Shown here in pieces: positions 8,137 to 17,164 of a DNA stretch of 64,000 nucleotides. A program made the translations under genes and the position numbers. Where the stretch lies: the NCBI GenBank assembly GCA_947087265.1, contig CAMUBY010000004.1, positions 62,001-126,000 on the forward strand. The letters are read 5' to 3'. The notes beneath the pieces were generated by a model, which did not search any database, had not been told where the DNA came from, and worked only from the letters and a program-made list of their open reading frames with translations. This DNA comes from an uncultured Clostridia bacterium (GTDB taxonomy: Bacteria > Bacillota > Clostridia > Christensenellales > Borkfalkiaceae). The first letter of the stretch is position 1. Every line of letters starts with the position of its first letter.

Positions 8137-10308
8137 ATGAAAATCATTAAAAGAAACGGAACGGAAGTGGCTTTCGATTTGACGAAAATTCTGAATGCAA
8201 TCCGCAAAGCGAACCGTGAGGTCAGTGAGGAAAACCGTTTTTCCGAAGAGCAGATTACGACGATTGCCGAAAGGGTAAAAGCGCTTTCGGGAGATTTGAA
8301 CCGCGCTGTCAACGTGGAAGAGATTCAGGACTTCGTAGAGAATCAGATTATGGACCAAAAGGCATTTGCCGTTGCCCGTAAATATATCACTTACCGTTAC
8401 TCCCGCGCTCTCGTGAGAAAGGCAAACACGACCGACGCTCAAATTCTCACGCTCATCGAATGCAATAACGAAGAAGTGAAACAGGAAAATTCCAACAAAA
8501 ACCCTACGGTGAATTCCGTACAGCGCGATTATATGGCGGGCGAAGTTTCCAAAGATTTAACGCGCCGTATTTTGCTTCCGCGCGAAATTGTAGACGCGCA
8601 TGACGAGGGGCTCATTCACTTCCACGATGCCGACTATTTCGCACAGCATATGCATAACTGCGACCTTGTCAATTTGGAAGATATGTTGCAAAACGGCACG
8701 GTAATTTCGGGAACTTATATCGAAAAACCGCATTCTTTTTCTACGGCTTGCAATATTGCTACGCAGATTATCGCGCAGGTTGCTTCCAATCAATACGGCG
8801 GACAGAGTATTTCGCTCACGCATTTAGCGCCTTTCGTTGATATCAGCCGTAAAAAAATCAGAGCGGAAGTAGCGGAAGAACTCAAAGCCGTCGGTATTGA
8901 AGACGCGCGGCATATCAACATGATTGCGGAAAAACGCTTGCGTGCGGAAATTTGCAAGGGCATTCAGACCATTCAGTATCAAGTCGTTACGTTGCTCACA
9001 ACTAACGGACAGGCACCGTTTGTTACGGTGTTTATGTATCTCGGCGAAGCACGGAATGAAGAGGAGAAGAACGATTTGGCGTTGATTATCGAAGAAACGC
9101 TCGCGCAGCGCATCCAAGGCGTTAAGAACGAATCCGGCGTTTGGGTGACTCCTGCTTTCCCGAAACTTATTTACGTTTTGGAAGAGGACAACGTTCGTCC
9201 CGGCAGTCAATACTATTATCTCACCGAACTTGCGGCGAAATGCACGGCGAAACGCATGGTGCCCGATTATATTTCTGAAAAGAAGATGCTCGAATATAAA
9301 ATCGACAAGAACGGAGAAGGGCATTGCTATACCTGCATGGGTTGCAGAAGTTTCTTAACGCCTTATGTTGACGAAAACGGAAAACCTAAGTACTACGGAA
9401 GATTTAATCAGGGCGTCGTGACGATTAACCTTGTAGACGTTGCGCTTTCTTCGGGCGGAGATACCGAAAAATTCTGGAAAATTTTTGACGAACGTTTGGA
9501 AATCTGCTATCAGGCGCTGATGTTCCGCCATAACCGTTTGAAAGGAACGCTTTCGGATGCCGCGCCTATTCTTTGGCAATACGGTGCGCTTGCCCGTCTC
9601 GATAAAGGCGAAAAAATCGATAAATTGCTTTACGGCGGATATTCTACGATTTCGCTCGGTTATGCCGGGTTATACGAATGTACCAAATACATGACGGGTA
9701 AATCGCATACCGACGAAGAGGCAAAACCGTTCGCACTCTCCGTTATGCAACACATGAACGACAAGTGCAAAGAATGGAAGGCGAAAGAGAATATCGATTT
9801 CTCGCTTTACGGCACGCCTCTGGAAAGCACGACCTACAAATTTGCAAGGTGCCTGCAACAGCGTTTTGGCGTCATTCCGGGCGTAACCGACCGCAACTAC
9901 ATTACAAACAGTTATCACGTTCACGTTGCCGAGGAGATTGACGCGTTTACGAAACTCAAATTTGAAAGCGAGTTCCAGCAACTTTCTCCCGGCGGGGCAA
10001 TTTCGTATGTGGAAGTTCCCAATATGCAAGATAATATTCCTGCCGTACTTGCCGTAATGCAATACATTTACGATAATATCATGTATGCGGAATTGAATAC
10101 CAAGAGCGACTTCTGCCAGGTATGCGGTTATGACGGAGAGATTGCGATTCGGGAGGAAGACGGCAAACTGATTTGGGAATGCCCGCATTGCGGCAACCGC
10201 GACCAAACGAAGATGAACGTTGCGCGCAGAACTTGCGGTTATATCGGTACGCAGTTCTGGAATCAGGGCAGGACACAGGAAATTAAAGACAGAGTATTGC
10301 ATTTGTAA
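8137..10308 (+). CDS. nrdD: anaerobic ribonucleoside-triphosphate reductase (class III)
   Basis: Reduces ribonucleoside triphosphates to deoxyribonucleotides under anoxia using a glycyl radical. It has 723 residues. An N-terminal ATP-cone regulatory domain occupies about residues 1-90. Formate-dependent enzymes of this class use the active-site cysteines of the central barrel; the CYTCMGCRSF stretch lies near residue 395. The C-terminus has a four-Cys zinc site (CQVCGYDG…CPHCGN) and the glycyl radical loop RRTCGYIGTQ about 20 residues from the end. The start is fixed by GAAGGAG. Translationally coupled to nrdG. Confidence 0.97.
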   Translation: MKIIKRNGTEVAFDLTKILNAIRKANREVSEENRFSEEQITTIAERVKALSGDLNRAVNVEEIQDFVENQIMDQKAFAVARKYITYRYSRALVRKANTTDAQILTLIECNNEEVKQENSNKNPTVNSVQRDYMAGEVSKDLTRRILLPREIVDAHDEGLIHFHDADYFAQHMHNCDLVNLEDMLQNGTVISGTYIEKPHSFSTACNIATQIIAQVASNQYGGQSISLTHLAPFVDISRKKIRAEVAEELKAVGIEDARHINMIAEKRLRAEICKGIQTIQYQVVTLLTTNGQAPFVTVFMYLGEARNEEEKNDLALIIEETLAQRIQGVKNESGVWVTPAFPKLIYVLEEDNVRPGSQYYYLTELAAKCTAKRMVPDYISEKKMLEYKIDKNGEGHCYTCMGCRSFLTPYVDENGKPKYYGRFNQGVVTINLVDVALSSGGDTEKFWKIFDERLEICYQALMFRHNRLKGTLSDAAPILWQYGALARLDKGEKIDKLLYGGYSTISLGYAGLYECTKYMTGKSHTDEEAKPFALSVMQHMNDKCKEWKAKENIDFSLYGTPLESTTYKFARCLQQRFGVIPGVTDRNYITNSYHVHVAEEIDAFTKLKFESEFQQLSPGGAISYVEVPNMQDNIPAVLAVMQYIYDNIMYAELNTKSDFCQVCGYDGEIAIREEDGKLIWECPHCGNRDQTKMNVARRTCGYIGTQFWNQGRTQEIKDRVLHL

Positions 10309-10829
10309 TGAATATCGCAGAGATTAAAAAGACAGATATTGCAAACGGAGAGGGAGTCAGAGTTTCCCTCTTCGTTTCGGGTTGCAGAAGACACTGTAAA
10401 AATTGTTTTAACGGCGTTGCATGGGATTTTAACTACGGAAGACCGTTTGACGAACGATTACAGGAAGAAATTTTGGAGGCGCTTACGCCCAACTACATCG
10501 CAGGACTTTCCCTGTTGGGCGGCGAGCCGTTTGAGCCCGAAAACCAGCGCGCATTACTTCCGTTTTTGAAACGGGTAAGAAACCGTTTTCCACATAAGAG
10601 CATTTGGTGTTATACGGGTTATACCTTCGATATTACCGTGATGAACGAGCCGCAGGCAAATGCGGAAGTCACGCGGGAAATCCTGAATTATTTGGACGTT
10701 TTAGTGGACGGTCCGTTTATCGAAGAATTGAAGGATATCCGCTTGAAATTCCGCGGTTCCTCTAACCAGCGGGTGATAGACGTACCGAGAAGTATTCAAA
10801 GCGGAAAAATACAACTGTATTTACAGTAA
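10308..10829 (+). CDS. nrdG: anaerobic ribonucleotide reductase activase (radical SAM)
   Basis: Generates the glycyl radical on NrdD using S-adenosylmethionine and a [4Fe-4S] cluster. The 173-residue protein has the cluster motif C-R-R-H-C-K-N-C (CxxxCxxC) near residue 26 and the GGEPF motif near residue 70, both diagnostic. Its ATG shares one base with the nrdD TAA, so the two are translated from one message. Confidence 0.96.
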   Translation: MNIAEIKKTDIANGEGVRVSLFVSGCRRHCKNCFNGVAWDFNYGRPFDERLQEEILEALTPNYIAGLSLLGGEPFEPENQRALLPFLKRVRNRFPHKSIWCYTGYTFDITVMNEPQANAEVTREILNYLDVLVDGPFIEELKDIRLKFRGSSNQRVIDVPRSIQSGKIQLYLQ

Positions 10830-10873
10830 AATTATTAAACAGAAAAGCGGCGTCGCCGCAAAAGGAGAATCAT

Positions 10874-12100
10874 ATGAACAAAACGCAACTTCGCCGTTAT
10901 GCGAAACTTTTGGCTAAGACGGGAATCAATGTGAAAAAAGGGCAGTGGGTTATCGTGCAGGCGGAACTTGACCAGCCCGAGTTTGTAGAAATGGTAGTAG
11001 AGGAGCTTTACCGTGCAGGCGCAGGCAAGGTGAGCGTGGAGTGGTCGCACCAGCCGCTTGCACAGTTGCATTATAAATACCAGTCGGAAAAGAGCCTTTC
11101 GGAAATGCCGAAATGGGAACTCGAGAAATGGGAACTCAGAAAGAAAGAGTTGCCTGCTATGCTCTATCTGGAATCTTCCGACCCCGACGGTTTGAAGGGG
11201 ATTGACCAGGATAAGTTTACGGCGGTCCGTTCTGCGCGCGGTAAAATTATTAAGCCTTACCGCGATGAAATGGACAATTACTATCAGTGGTGCATTGCCG
11301 CCGTACCGGGTAAAGCGTGGGCAAAAAAAGTATTCCCTAACCTGAACGTTAATCAGGCAGTGGAAAAACTGTGGGATGCGATTTTGTCTGCGGCGCGCAG
11401 CGACGGACCCGACCCTATTCGGGAATGGGCGCGCCATAACGATGAAATTGCAAAGCGTTGCGATTATCTTAACCGTTTGGGGCTTGTTTCGCTCGAATAT
11501 CAATCTAAAAACGGTACGGATTTGAAAGTTGGCTTAATGGAAGACGCGCAATTTTTAGGCGGCGGAGAAGAAAGCCTGAAAGGCGCCTATTTCAACGCAA
11601 ATATTCCCTCGGAGGAAATCTTTATTTCCCCGAAAGCGGGAGAGGCGGAAGGCATTGTATATTCTGCAAAACCGCTTTCTTATCAGGGTGAACTCATTGA
11701 AAATTTCTCCGTGCGTTTTGAGGGCGGAAAGGTTGTGGAAGTAAAGGCGGAAAAGAACGTCGAACTTTTGGAAAAAATGATTTCCATGGACGAAGGTGCG
11801 AAAATGCTCGGCGAATGCGCGCTCATAGCCTACGATTCGCCCATCAACAATTCGCGCATTCTCTTTTATAATACGCTGTTCGATGAAAACGCGAGTTGCC
11901 ATCTGGCGCTCGGTAGAGGCTTTACCAACTGCGTGCGCGGCTATGAACATATGACAAAAGAAGAGCTTGATAAAAAAGGCGTTAACGACAGTATCATTCA
12001 TGTTGATTTCATGATTGGCAGCAAGGATTTGAATATTGTCGGAGTGACTAAAAACGGCTTGCGTATCCAAATTTTTAAGGACGGAAATTGGGCATTTTAA
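10874..12100 (+). CDS. M29-family metallo-aminopeptidase
   Basis: Cytosolic metal-dependent aminopeptidase of the thermophilic aminopeptidase family (AmpS/AmpT). It has 408 residues, the usual length. The N-terminal alpha/beta domain opens with YAKLLAKTGINVKKGQWVIV, typical of M29. Metal ligands expected from the family are visible in the C-terminal half: glutamates in FISPKAGEAEG and LGECALI, His in SCHLALGRGF, and the H-x-D of IHVDFMIGS. Start set by AAAGGAG, just after a short GC-rich palindrome (GCGGCGTCGCCGC) 15 bases upstream. Confidence 0.9.
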   Translation: MNKTQLRRYAKLLAKTGINVKKGQWVIVQAELDQPEFVEMVVEELYRAGAGKVSVEWSHQPLAQLHYKYQSEKSLSEMPKWELEKWELRKKELPAMLYLESSDPDGLKGIDQDKFTAVRSARGKIIKPYRDEMDNYYQWCIAAVPGKAWAKKVFPNLNVNQAVEKLWDAILSAARSDGPDPIREWARHNDEIAKRCDYLNRLGLVSLEYQSKNGTDLKVGLMEDAQFLGGGEESLKGAYFNANIPSEEIFISPKAGEAEGIVYSAKPLSYQGELIENFSVRFEGGKVVEVKAEKNVELLEKMISMDEGAKMLGECALIAYDSPINNSRILFYNTLFDENASCHLALGRGFTNCVRGYEHMTKEELDKKGVNDSIIHVDFMIGSKDLNIVGVTKNGLRIQIFKDGNWAF

Positions 12101-12125
12101 TTGATTAAAAAAGAGGTAAGTAAAT

Positions 12126-13205
12126 ATGGTTAAAATCGATATTTTTTCAGGATTTTTAGGAGCAGGTAAAACGACGCTCATAAAAAAGTTGCTGAAAGAG
12201 GCATATACAGGCGAAAAAGTTATCCTCATCGAGAACGAGTTCGGCGAAATCGGGGTGGATGGCGGCTTTTTGAAAGATGCAGGCATTGAAATTACCGAAA
12301 TGAATTCGGGGTGTATTTGCTGTTCGTTAGTGGGGGATTTTGCAAAGGCTCTTGGCGAGGTCGCGGAAAAATACGCTCCCGACCGCATTATTATCGAACC
12401 TTCGGGCGTGGGAAAGCTTTCCGACGTTATAAAGGCGGTGCGAAAAGCCGACGTTAAAGACAGCGTTCTCAACGCTTTCTGTACGGTGGTCGACGCGAAG
12501 AAGTGCAAAATGTATCTCAAAAACTTCGGCGAATTTTTCCTCGACCAGGTTGAACACGCAAGTTGCATCATTCTTTCGCATACCGCCGACCGTGCCAAAA
12601 CGGAAGAGGCTGCGGCACTCTTAAAAGAACGTACCGACGTAACCGTGGTGACTACCGATTGGCAAGATTTAAACGGTAAAACCATTCTTGCCGCAATGGA
12701 ACGGTCCGATAGTTTGAATGCCGAAATGGAAAAACTCAAAGCCGAATCTCATGCACATCACGACCACGGCGAACATTGTTCTTGCGGTTGTCATTGTCAC
12801 GAGCACGACCATGAACAAGAGCACGAAAATGGGCACGAACATTGTCATCACGACCATGAACACGAACATTGTCAACACGAACACAAACATGAACATGGGA
12901 ACTGTCATCACGACCATGAACATCATCACCATGCAGACGAAGTATTTACAAGTTGGGGCACGGAAACTGCAAAGAAGTTTTCAGAAGAGGAACTTCGGAA
13001 TATTCTTACTTTGCTCGGAACGGGCAAATACGGAGAGGTGTTGCGTGCCAAAGGAATTGTCGATAGCGTAGACGGCTGGTTGTATTTTGACTATGTTCCG
13101 GAAGAAGTTGACATACGCAAAGGAGAAAGTGCGGTAACAGGCAGACTTTGTGTAATTGGTTGTAAACTGAACGAAGAGAATTTGTCAAAACTGTTTTTGG
13201 GTTAA
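12126..13205 (+). CDS. G3E/CobW-family GTPase with His-rich metal-binding segment
   Basis: GTP-dependent metallochaperone of the COG0523 group, most likely handling zinc. In 359 residues the Walker A GFLGAGKTT (about residue 9) and the family's C-x-C-C metal motif (SGCICCSL, near 60) are intact. An IEPSGVG motif lies at about 95. Between about residues 210 and 270 is an extreme His/Asp/Glu-rich stretch with many H-x-H pairs and a C-x-C-x-C-H patch, absent from minimal members. The C-terminal CobW_C domain follows. It pairs with the next GTPase, 3 bp downstream. Zinc is an inference; nickel or cobalt are possible. No Zur box was recognised. Confidence 0.9.
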   Translation: MVKIDIFSGFLGAGKTTLIKKLLKEAYTGEKVILIENEFGEIGVDGGFLKDAGIEITEMNSGCICCSLVGDFAKALGEVAEKYAPDRIIIEPSGVGKLSDVIKAVRKADVKDSVLNAFCTVVDAKKCKMYLKNFGEFFLDQVEHASCIILSHTADRAKTEEAAALLKERTDVTVVTTDWQDLNGKTILAAMERSDSLNAEMEKLKAESHAHHDHGEHCSCGCHCHEHDHEQEHENGHEHCHHDHEHEHCQHEHKHEHGNCHHDHEHHHHADEVFTSWGTETAKKFSEEELRNILTLLGTGKYGEVLRAKGIVDSVDGWLYFDYVPEEVDIRKGESAVTGRLCVIGCKLNEENLSKLFLG

Positions 13206-13208
13206 ATT

Positions 13209-14150
13209 ATGAAAGAAGTTCCCGTATATCTGTTTCTCGGTTTTTTAGAATCGGGAAAAACGAAATTTATACAAGAAACGTTTGAAGACGAGCGGTTTGA
13301 TTCCGGTGAAAAAACGCTATTATTGGTTTGCGAAGAGGGAGAACTCGAATACGATTTCTCCCGATTTGCTGTTAAGAATTTCGTGACGGAATTTCTTCCG
13401 CCCGAAGAATTGACGGTAGAAAATCTCACAAAACTTGCTCAGAAGCATAAAATAGAACGGGTAGTTGCGGAGTGCAACGGCATGACACCGCTAGACGCGT
13501 TCTTTGAAGCGATGCCGGACGGTTGGTTGATTGCGCAAGTGATGACGTTTTTTGACGCCACAACGTTTATGCAGTACAACCGTAATATGCGCCAGCTTGT
13601 TTTTGATAAAATTCAATATGCGGATATGGTGGTGTTCAACCGTTTCCAAACCGAATTTTCGCAAGAGGAATTTCACAAGGTAGTCCGTGCGGTTTCGCGC
13701 CGTCCGGATATTGTTTACGAATATTCGGACGGAAAGGCGGTCTATGACGAAATTGCCGACCCGCTTCCTTATGACGTCAATGCTAAAATTATAGAGATTG
13801 AAGATAAAGATTATGCGTATTTTTACCGTGACTTAGTGGAAGATACGGCGAAATACAAAGGGAAGCTTGTGCGTGTCAAGGGACTTGTTGCCGTTGATAA
13901 AAAATTAAAAGCAGGGACGATTGTAATCGGCAGACATATTATGACCTGTTGCGAGGCGGATATTGCTTATAGCGGACTTGTTTGTTTGCACGCAAGCAAT
14001 CTTCCGCTTAAAACGCGGGATTGGGTCACGGTGACTGCACGTATCGATATTGAATTTCACAAGGTTTACGGACAGGAAGGACCTGTTCTGAAAGCAACGG
14101 AATTGGAATATACCGCACCTCCCGAACAAGAAATTGCAACTTTTTATTGA
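13209..14150 (+). CDS. G3E-family GTPase fused to a YcgQ-like C-terminal domain
   Basis: A 313-residue protein whose N-terminal half is a divergent COG0523 GTPase: P-loop GFLESGKTKF near residue 10, then ECNGMTP where CobW has EPSG, and no CxCC motif. The last ~110 residues (YKGKLVRVKGLV…GRHIMTCCEADIAYSGL…WVTVTARI) resemble the C-terminal domain of YcgQ/TIGR03943 proteins, with a conserved Cys-Cys pair. YcgQ works with a permease, YcgR, in zinc-linked operons; no permease is seen here. No clear ribosome site is seen, so translation is probably coupled to the upstream GTPase. Role in metal homeostasis is inferred. Confidence 0.75.
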   Translation: MKEVPVYLFLGFLESGKTKFIQETFEDERFDSGEKTLLLVCEEGELEYDFSRFAVKNFVTEFLPPEELTVENLTKLAQKHKIERVVAECNGMTPLDAFFEAMPDGWLIAQVMTFFDATTFMQYNRNMRQLVFDKIQYADMVVFNRFQTEFSQEEFHKVVRAVSRRPDIVYEYSDGKAVYDEIADPLPYDVNAKIIEIEDKDYAYFYRDLVEDTAKYKGKLVRVKGLVAVDKKLKAGTIVIGRHIMTCCEADIAYSGLVCLHASNLPLKTRDWVTVTARIDIEFHKVYGQEGPVLKATELEYTAPPEQEIATFY

Positions 14151-14233
14151 TAAATCTTTTTCAAATGATTTACAAATTAAATTTATTGTGATAAAATAAA
14201 TATTGCGATAATGCGGTATTGGCAGGTGGAGTT

Positions 14234-14707
14234 ATGAAAAAACTCGTAGTTTATTATTCTTTTAGCGGAAATACGCGTCACATTGCAAAACAAATTGCAA
14301 GAGCGCTGAAAGCTTCGATTGCCGAAGTTCATACGGTAAAATCTTATCCGGACGATTATGACGTTCTTCTCGGGCTCGGTAAAAGGGAAGTAGAAACGGG
14401 ATATATGCCTCAAATAGTACCACTTTCCGTTGACGTTTCAAAATACGATACAATTATAATCGGAACGCCTATTTGGTGGTCTTCTTTCGCTCCAGCAATC
14501 AAAAAGTTTTTGTCAAGTACTTCTTGGAAAGGAAAGAAGGTTTACACTTTTGCCACGTATAACGATACAATCGGTCACGTCGGCAGCGATTTCAAAAAGG
14601 CACTTCGCGGAGCGTCTTTAGAAACGCCTTTCGGCATTAAGTACGACGAGAAAAAACTTGTTACGCCGATTCCCGAAATAAGGGCGTGGCTCTCAAAGAT
14701 TCAATAA
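14234..14707 (+). CDS. flavodoxin-family protein
   Basis: 157-residue flavodoxin-fold protein. The N-terminal VYYSFSGNTRHIAKQI carries the FMN phosphate loop, and GTPIWWSSFAPAIKKFL the second FMN loop, as in flavodoxin-4/12-like electron carriers. The start at 14234 (MKKLVVYY) is chosen because GGTGGAG precedes it; a start 15 bases earlier would have no ribosome site. Redox partner unknown. The upstream ~80 bases are AT-rich. Confidence 0.85.
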   Translation: MKKLVVYYSFSGNTRHIAKQIARALKASIAEVHTVKSYPDDYDVLLGLGKREVETGYMPQIVPLSVDVSKYDTIIIGTPIWWSSFAPAIKKFLSSTSWKGKKVYTFATYNDTIGHVGSDFKKALRGASLETPFGIKYDEKKLVTPIPEIRAWLSKIQ

Positions 14708-14712
14708 TTAAA

Positions 14713-15594
14713 ATGGAAAATTTCAGTTGGTTACGTGAGCAGTTGCTCAAAGCATATGGCTCGGAACTTACAGAAAAAATTTGGCGCGGATATGAAACGG
14801 CTCGCCCCGTTACTCTCCGCGTCAATTCATTAAAAACGGATATCGCTCGTGTTAAGGAGAGTCTTTCCGCCTGCGGTATCGAATTTTCGTGCGTCGATTG
14901 GTATGAAGACGCGCTCATTGTAAATAATGTACGCGAAAACCAAATCGCCAAAACTGCACTCTATCAAAACGGAGAGATTTATTTACAGAGTCTTTCTTCC
15001 ATGCTGCCGCCGCTCTATATGGACGCGCAGGAAAACGAAACTATTCTTGACATGACCGCCGCACCGGGCGGTAAAACAACACAGTTGAGCGCGCTCTCGA
15101 ATGGGCGGGCTTTTATTACGGCTTGCGAGCGTGACGCTGTTCGTTCCGAACGTCTTCGTTTTAACATAGAGAAGCAGGGCGCACCGCGCGTGAGCGTTTT
15201 AACGGTCGATTCTTCTAAACTTGACGATTTCTTTCAGTTCGATAAAATTTTGCTTGACGCGCCTTGCAGCGGAAGCGGTACCGTTCAGGTGAACGAACCG
15301 CTGAAAATATCCGAAAAACTCGTGAAAAACAGCGTTGCGTTGCAAAAAAAGCTTATTTCCAAAGCGGTAAAATTGTTGAAAAGAGGGGGTACGCTCGTCT
15401 ATTCTACCTGTTCCGTATTCCACTGCGAAAACGAAGAAATTCTCGATTGGGCGCTGAAAGACAGAAACGTTGAACTGGTACCTTTAACGTCTTTTCCGAA
15501 TATTCCGCGTCTTCCGAGCAAAGAGGGAACGGTATGCGTTTGCCCGAACGAACTCTTTGAGGGCTTCTTTGTCGGGAAATTGAAAAAATTATAA
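14713..15594 (+). CDS. RsmB/NOP-family RNA (cytosine-5) methyltransferase
   Basis: SAM-dependent m5C methyltransferase of the RsmB/RsmF/NSUN family. Motif I MTAAPGGKT (about residue 108), motif IV DAPCSGSGT (about 180) and motif VI STCSVFHCENE with the catalytic Cys (about 230) are all present. The protein has about 293 residues; it is short for RsmF (no C-terminal PUA extension visible) and lacks the N-terminal NusB domain of RsmB. The target RNA is therefore uncertain. A GTG at 14686 overlapping the flavodoxin gene is an alternative start; neither has a good ribosome site. Confidence 0.85.
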   Translation: MENFSWLREQLLKAYGSELTEKIWRGYETARPVTLRVNSLKTDIARVKESLSACGIEFSCVDWYEDALIVNNVRENQIAKTALYQNGEIYLQSLSSMLPPLYMDAQENETILDMTAAPGGKTTQLSALSNGRAFITACERDAVRSERLRFNIEKQGAPRVSVLTVDSSKLDDFFQFDKILLDAPCSGSGTVQVNEPLKISEKLVKNSVALQKKLISKAVKLLKRGGTLVYSTCSVFHCENEEILDWALKDRNVELVPLTSFPNIPRLPSKEGTVCVCPNELFEGFFVGKLKKL

Positions 15595-15643
15595 TTTTCA
15601 CAGAAACGTTACGAAAAGCCGCGCCGAATACGCTCTCATTTAT

Positions 15644-15672
15644 TTGCTTTTTTTACGGAAATAGTTTATAAT
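15644..15672 (+). promoter_or_regulatory. promoter abutting the M50 protease start codon
   Basis: TTGCTT (15644-15649), 17-bp spacer, TATAAT (15667-15672). The gene's ATGs lie at 15675 and 15681, only 2 and 8 bases beyond the -10, and no ribosome site is present. This suggests a leaderless message starting near the second ATG. Confidence 0.5.
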
Positions 15673-15674
15673 CA

Positions 15675-16373
15675 ATGGGTATGAATGCGTATTATCCGCT
15701 TGAGCTTTTAGCGAGTTTTTTTGCCGTGGTAGTAGTTTTAACGCTCCACGAATTTTCACACGCATTCGTTGCTTACCGTTGCGGAGACCCGACGCCGAAA
15801 TGGAACCGCAGGTTGACGCTCAATCCGTTGCGGCATTTTGATTTGGTGGGGCTTCTTTGCTTTACCCTGGTCGGGTTCGGCTGGGCCAAACCCGTGCCGA
15901 TTAACGCGGATAATTTCAAGAAATACCGTTTGGGGTTGGGGCTTACTGCGAGCGCAGGAATCGTAATGAATTACATCTGTGCATGGTTGTTTTTTCCGTT
16001 GTATCTTGTGGTTCATCTTTACGGGAGCGCTATGCCGGAATTTTTGTATTTCTTTTTAGAGAGTCTTACTTACTTTTTGTTTGCATACAGTTTGTCGTTT
16101 TGCGTATTCAATCTGTTGCCTTTATATCCGCTCGACGGTTTCCGTATCGTAGATGCAGTGAACCGCAGGAGGGGGAAAGTATACCGCTTTTTGCGTAATT
16201 ACGGTCATTATATTTTGCTCGGTCTGATTGTAGAGAGTTTCATTTGCGATATGTTTGTACGCTTTGGGATTATGCAAATGGCGAATTTCGATATTCTCGG
16301 TTGGGTGATGAAGTTTGCGACGGACATCTTCGGCTGGCCGATAACTGCACTGTGGGGGTTAATTCCATGGTAA
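15675..16373 (+). CDS. M50-family site-2-type membrane metalloprotease
   Basis: Integral membrane zinc protease. The HExxH motif (LHEFSHAF, residues about 25-32) sits in the first membrane segment, and the second metal motif NLLPLYPLDGFRI lies near residue 150. Four or more hydrophobic segments are visible in 232 residues. No PDZ domain is present, as in the small SpoIVFB-like and 'peptidase M50' proteins that precede scpA in many Bacillota. Substrate unknown. ATG 15681 is the alternative start if the message is leaderless. Overlaps scpA by 7 bases. Confidence 0.88.
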   Translation: MGMNAYYPLELLASFFAVVVVLTLHEFSHAFVAYRCGDPTPKWNRRLTLNPLRHFDLVGLLCFTLVGFGWAKPVPINADNFKKYRLGLGLTASAGIVMNYICAWLFFPLYLVVHLYGSAMPEFLYFFLESLTYFLFAYSLSFCVFNLLPLYPLDGFRIVDAVNRRRGKVYRFLRNYGHYILLGLIVESFICDMFVRFGIMQMANFDILGWVMKFATDIFGWPITALWGLIPW

Positions 16374-17164
16374 ATCGTGAAAATTTTGAATCGGTAGTCG
16401 ATTATACAACGGTGCTTGATAATTTTGAAGGACCGTTGGATTTATTGCTTTTCCTCATCAACAAAGAAGAAATCGAAATTAAAGATGTATTTGTATCAAA
16501 AGTGACGGGTCAATTCCTCGAATACATGAAAGGGTTGCCTTATCTGGATGTTGATAAAGTGAGCGAATATCTGAATATTGCAGCTACCATTATTAAAATC
16601 AAGGCGCAGGCGCTTGTTCCGAATTTAGACGATAACCCTGAAATCGAGGCGGAAATCGAAGAAGATAAGGCGCAACTCATTCGTGCGCTCGAAGAATTCA
16701 AACTTATCAAAGAAGAAACCAAAAAACTCAAAGAGTTGGAAACAATCGGCTATTACTTCAAAGAACCCGATAAAGACATTGGGGAAACAAAAACGGTTTT
16801 TTCTTTAGAAGGGCTGACTTTAGACGGGTTGGTGAGCGCATTTTCCACATTGATGATGAAGCGGGAGAGTGCGAAGACAAACGAAGAGGTGCGGGAAATT
16901 CCGCGCGACGAATATACCGTCGAACAAAAAATAGCCTTTGTTTTGGAGAGCTTGGAAGAGCGCGAGCAAATCGGTTTTGAAGAACTGTTTACGAAAGATT
17001 TTACAAAATCAGAAATTGTGACGACTTTTCAGGCAATGCTGGAACTTTTGAAACATCAGTTTTTACGCGTGCGGCAAGAAGAGACGTTCGGAGAAATTAT
17101 TATTTCACTCAATCCCGACCGCTCGGAGGAGGTACTACTTGGAGAAATTGACGAATATAATTGA
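16367..17164 (+). CDS. scpA: segregation and condensation protein A
   Basis: Kleisin subunit that bridges SMC heads in the bacterial condensin. The 265-residue protein shows the N-terminal SMC-neck-binding helix region (FEGPLDLLLFLINKEEIEI), a charged central linker and a C-terminal winged helix. The start at 16367 is preceded by GGGGG 8 bases upstream and overlaps the M50 gene. Ends inside the scpB start region, so ScpA and ScpB are produced from one transcript. Confidence 0.96.
   Translation: MVNRENFESVVDYTTVLDNFEGPLDLLLFLINKEEIEIKDVFVSKVTGQFLEYMKGLPYLDVDKVSEYLNIAATIIKIKAQALVPNLDDNPEIEAEIEEDKAQLIRALEEFKLIKEETKKLKELETIGYYFKEPDKDIGETKTVFSLEGLTLDGLVSAFSTLMMKRESAKTNEEVREIPRDEYTVEQKIAFVLESLEEREQIGFEELFTKDFTKSEIVTTFQAMLELLKHQFLRVRQEETFGEIIISLNPDRSEEVLLGEIDEYN

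Noticed and set aside
12750..12945. Short CAT/CAC/GAC-rich tandem repeats taken as a minisatellite or CRISPR-like array
   Set aside because: They encode the in-frame His-rich segment of the CobW GTPase; spacing is irregular and there are no unique spacers.
14183..14413. Minus-strand open frames over the flavodoxin and many similar antisense frames in the window
   Set aside because: No ribosome sites, no family motifs, and the opposite strand has well-supported genes.
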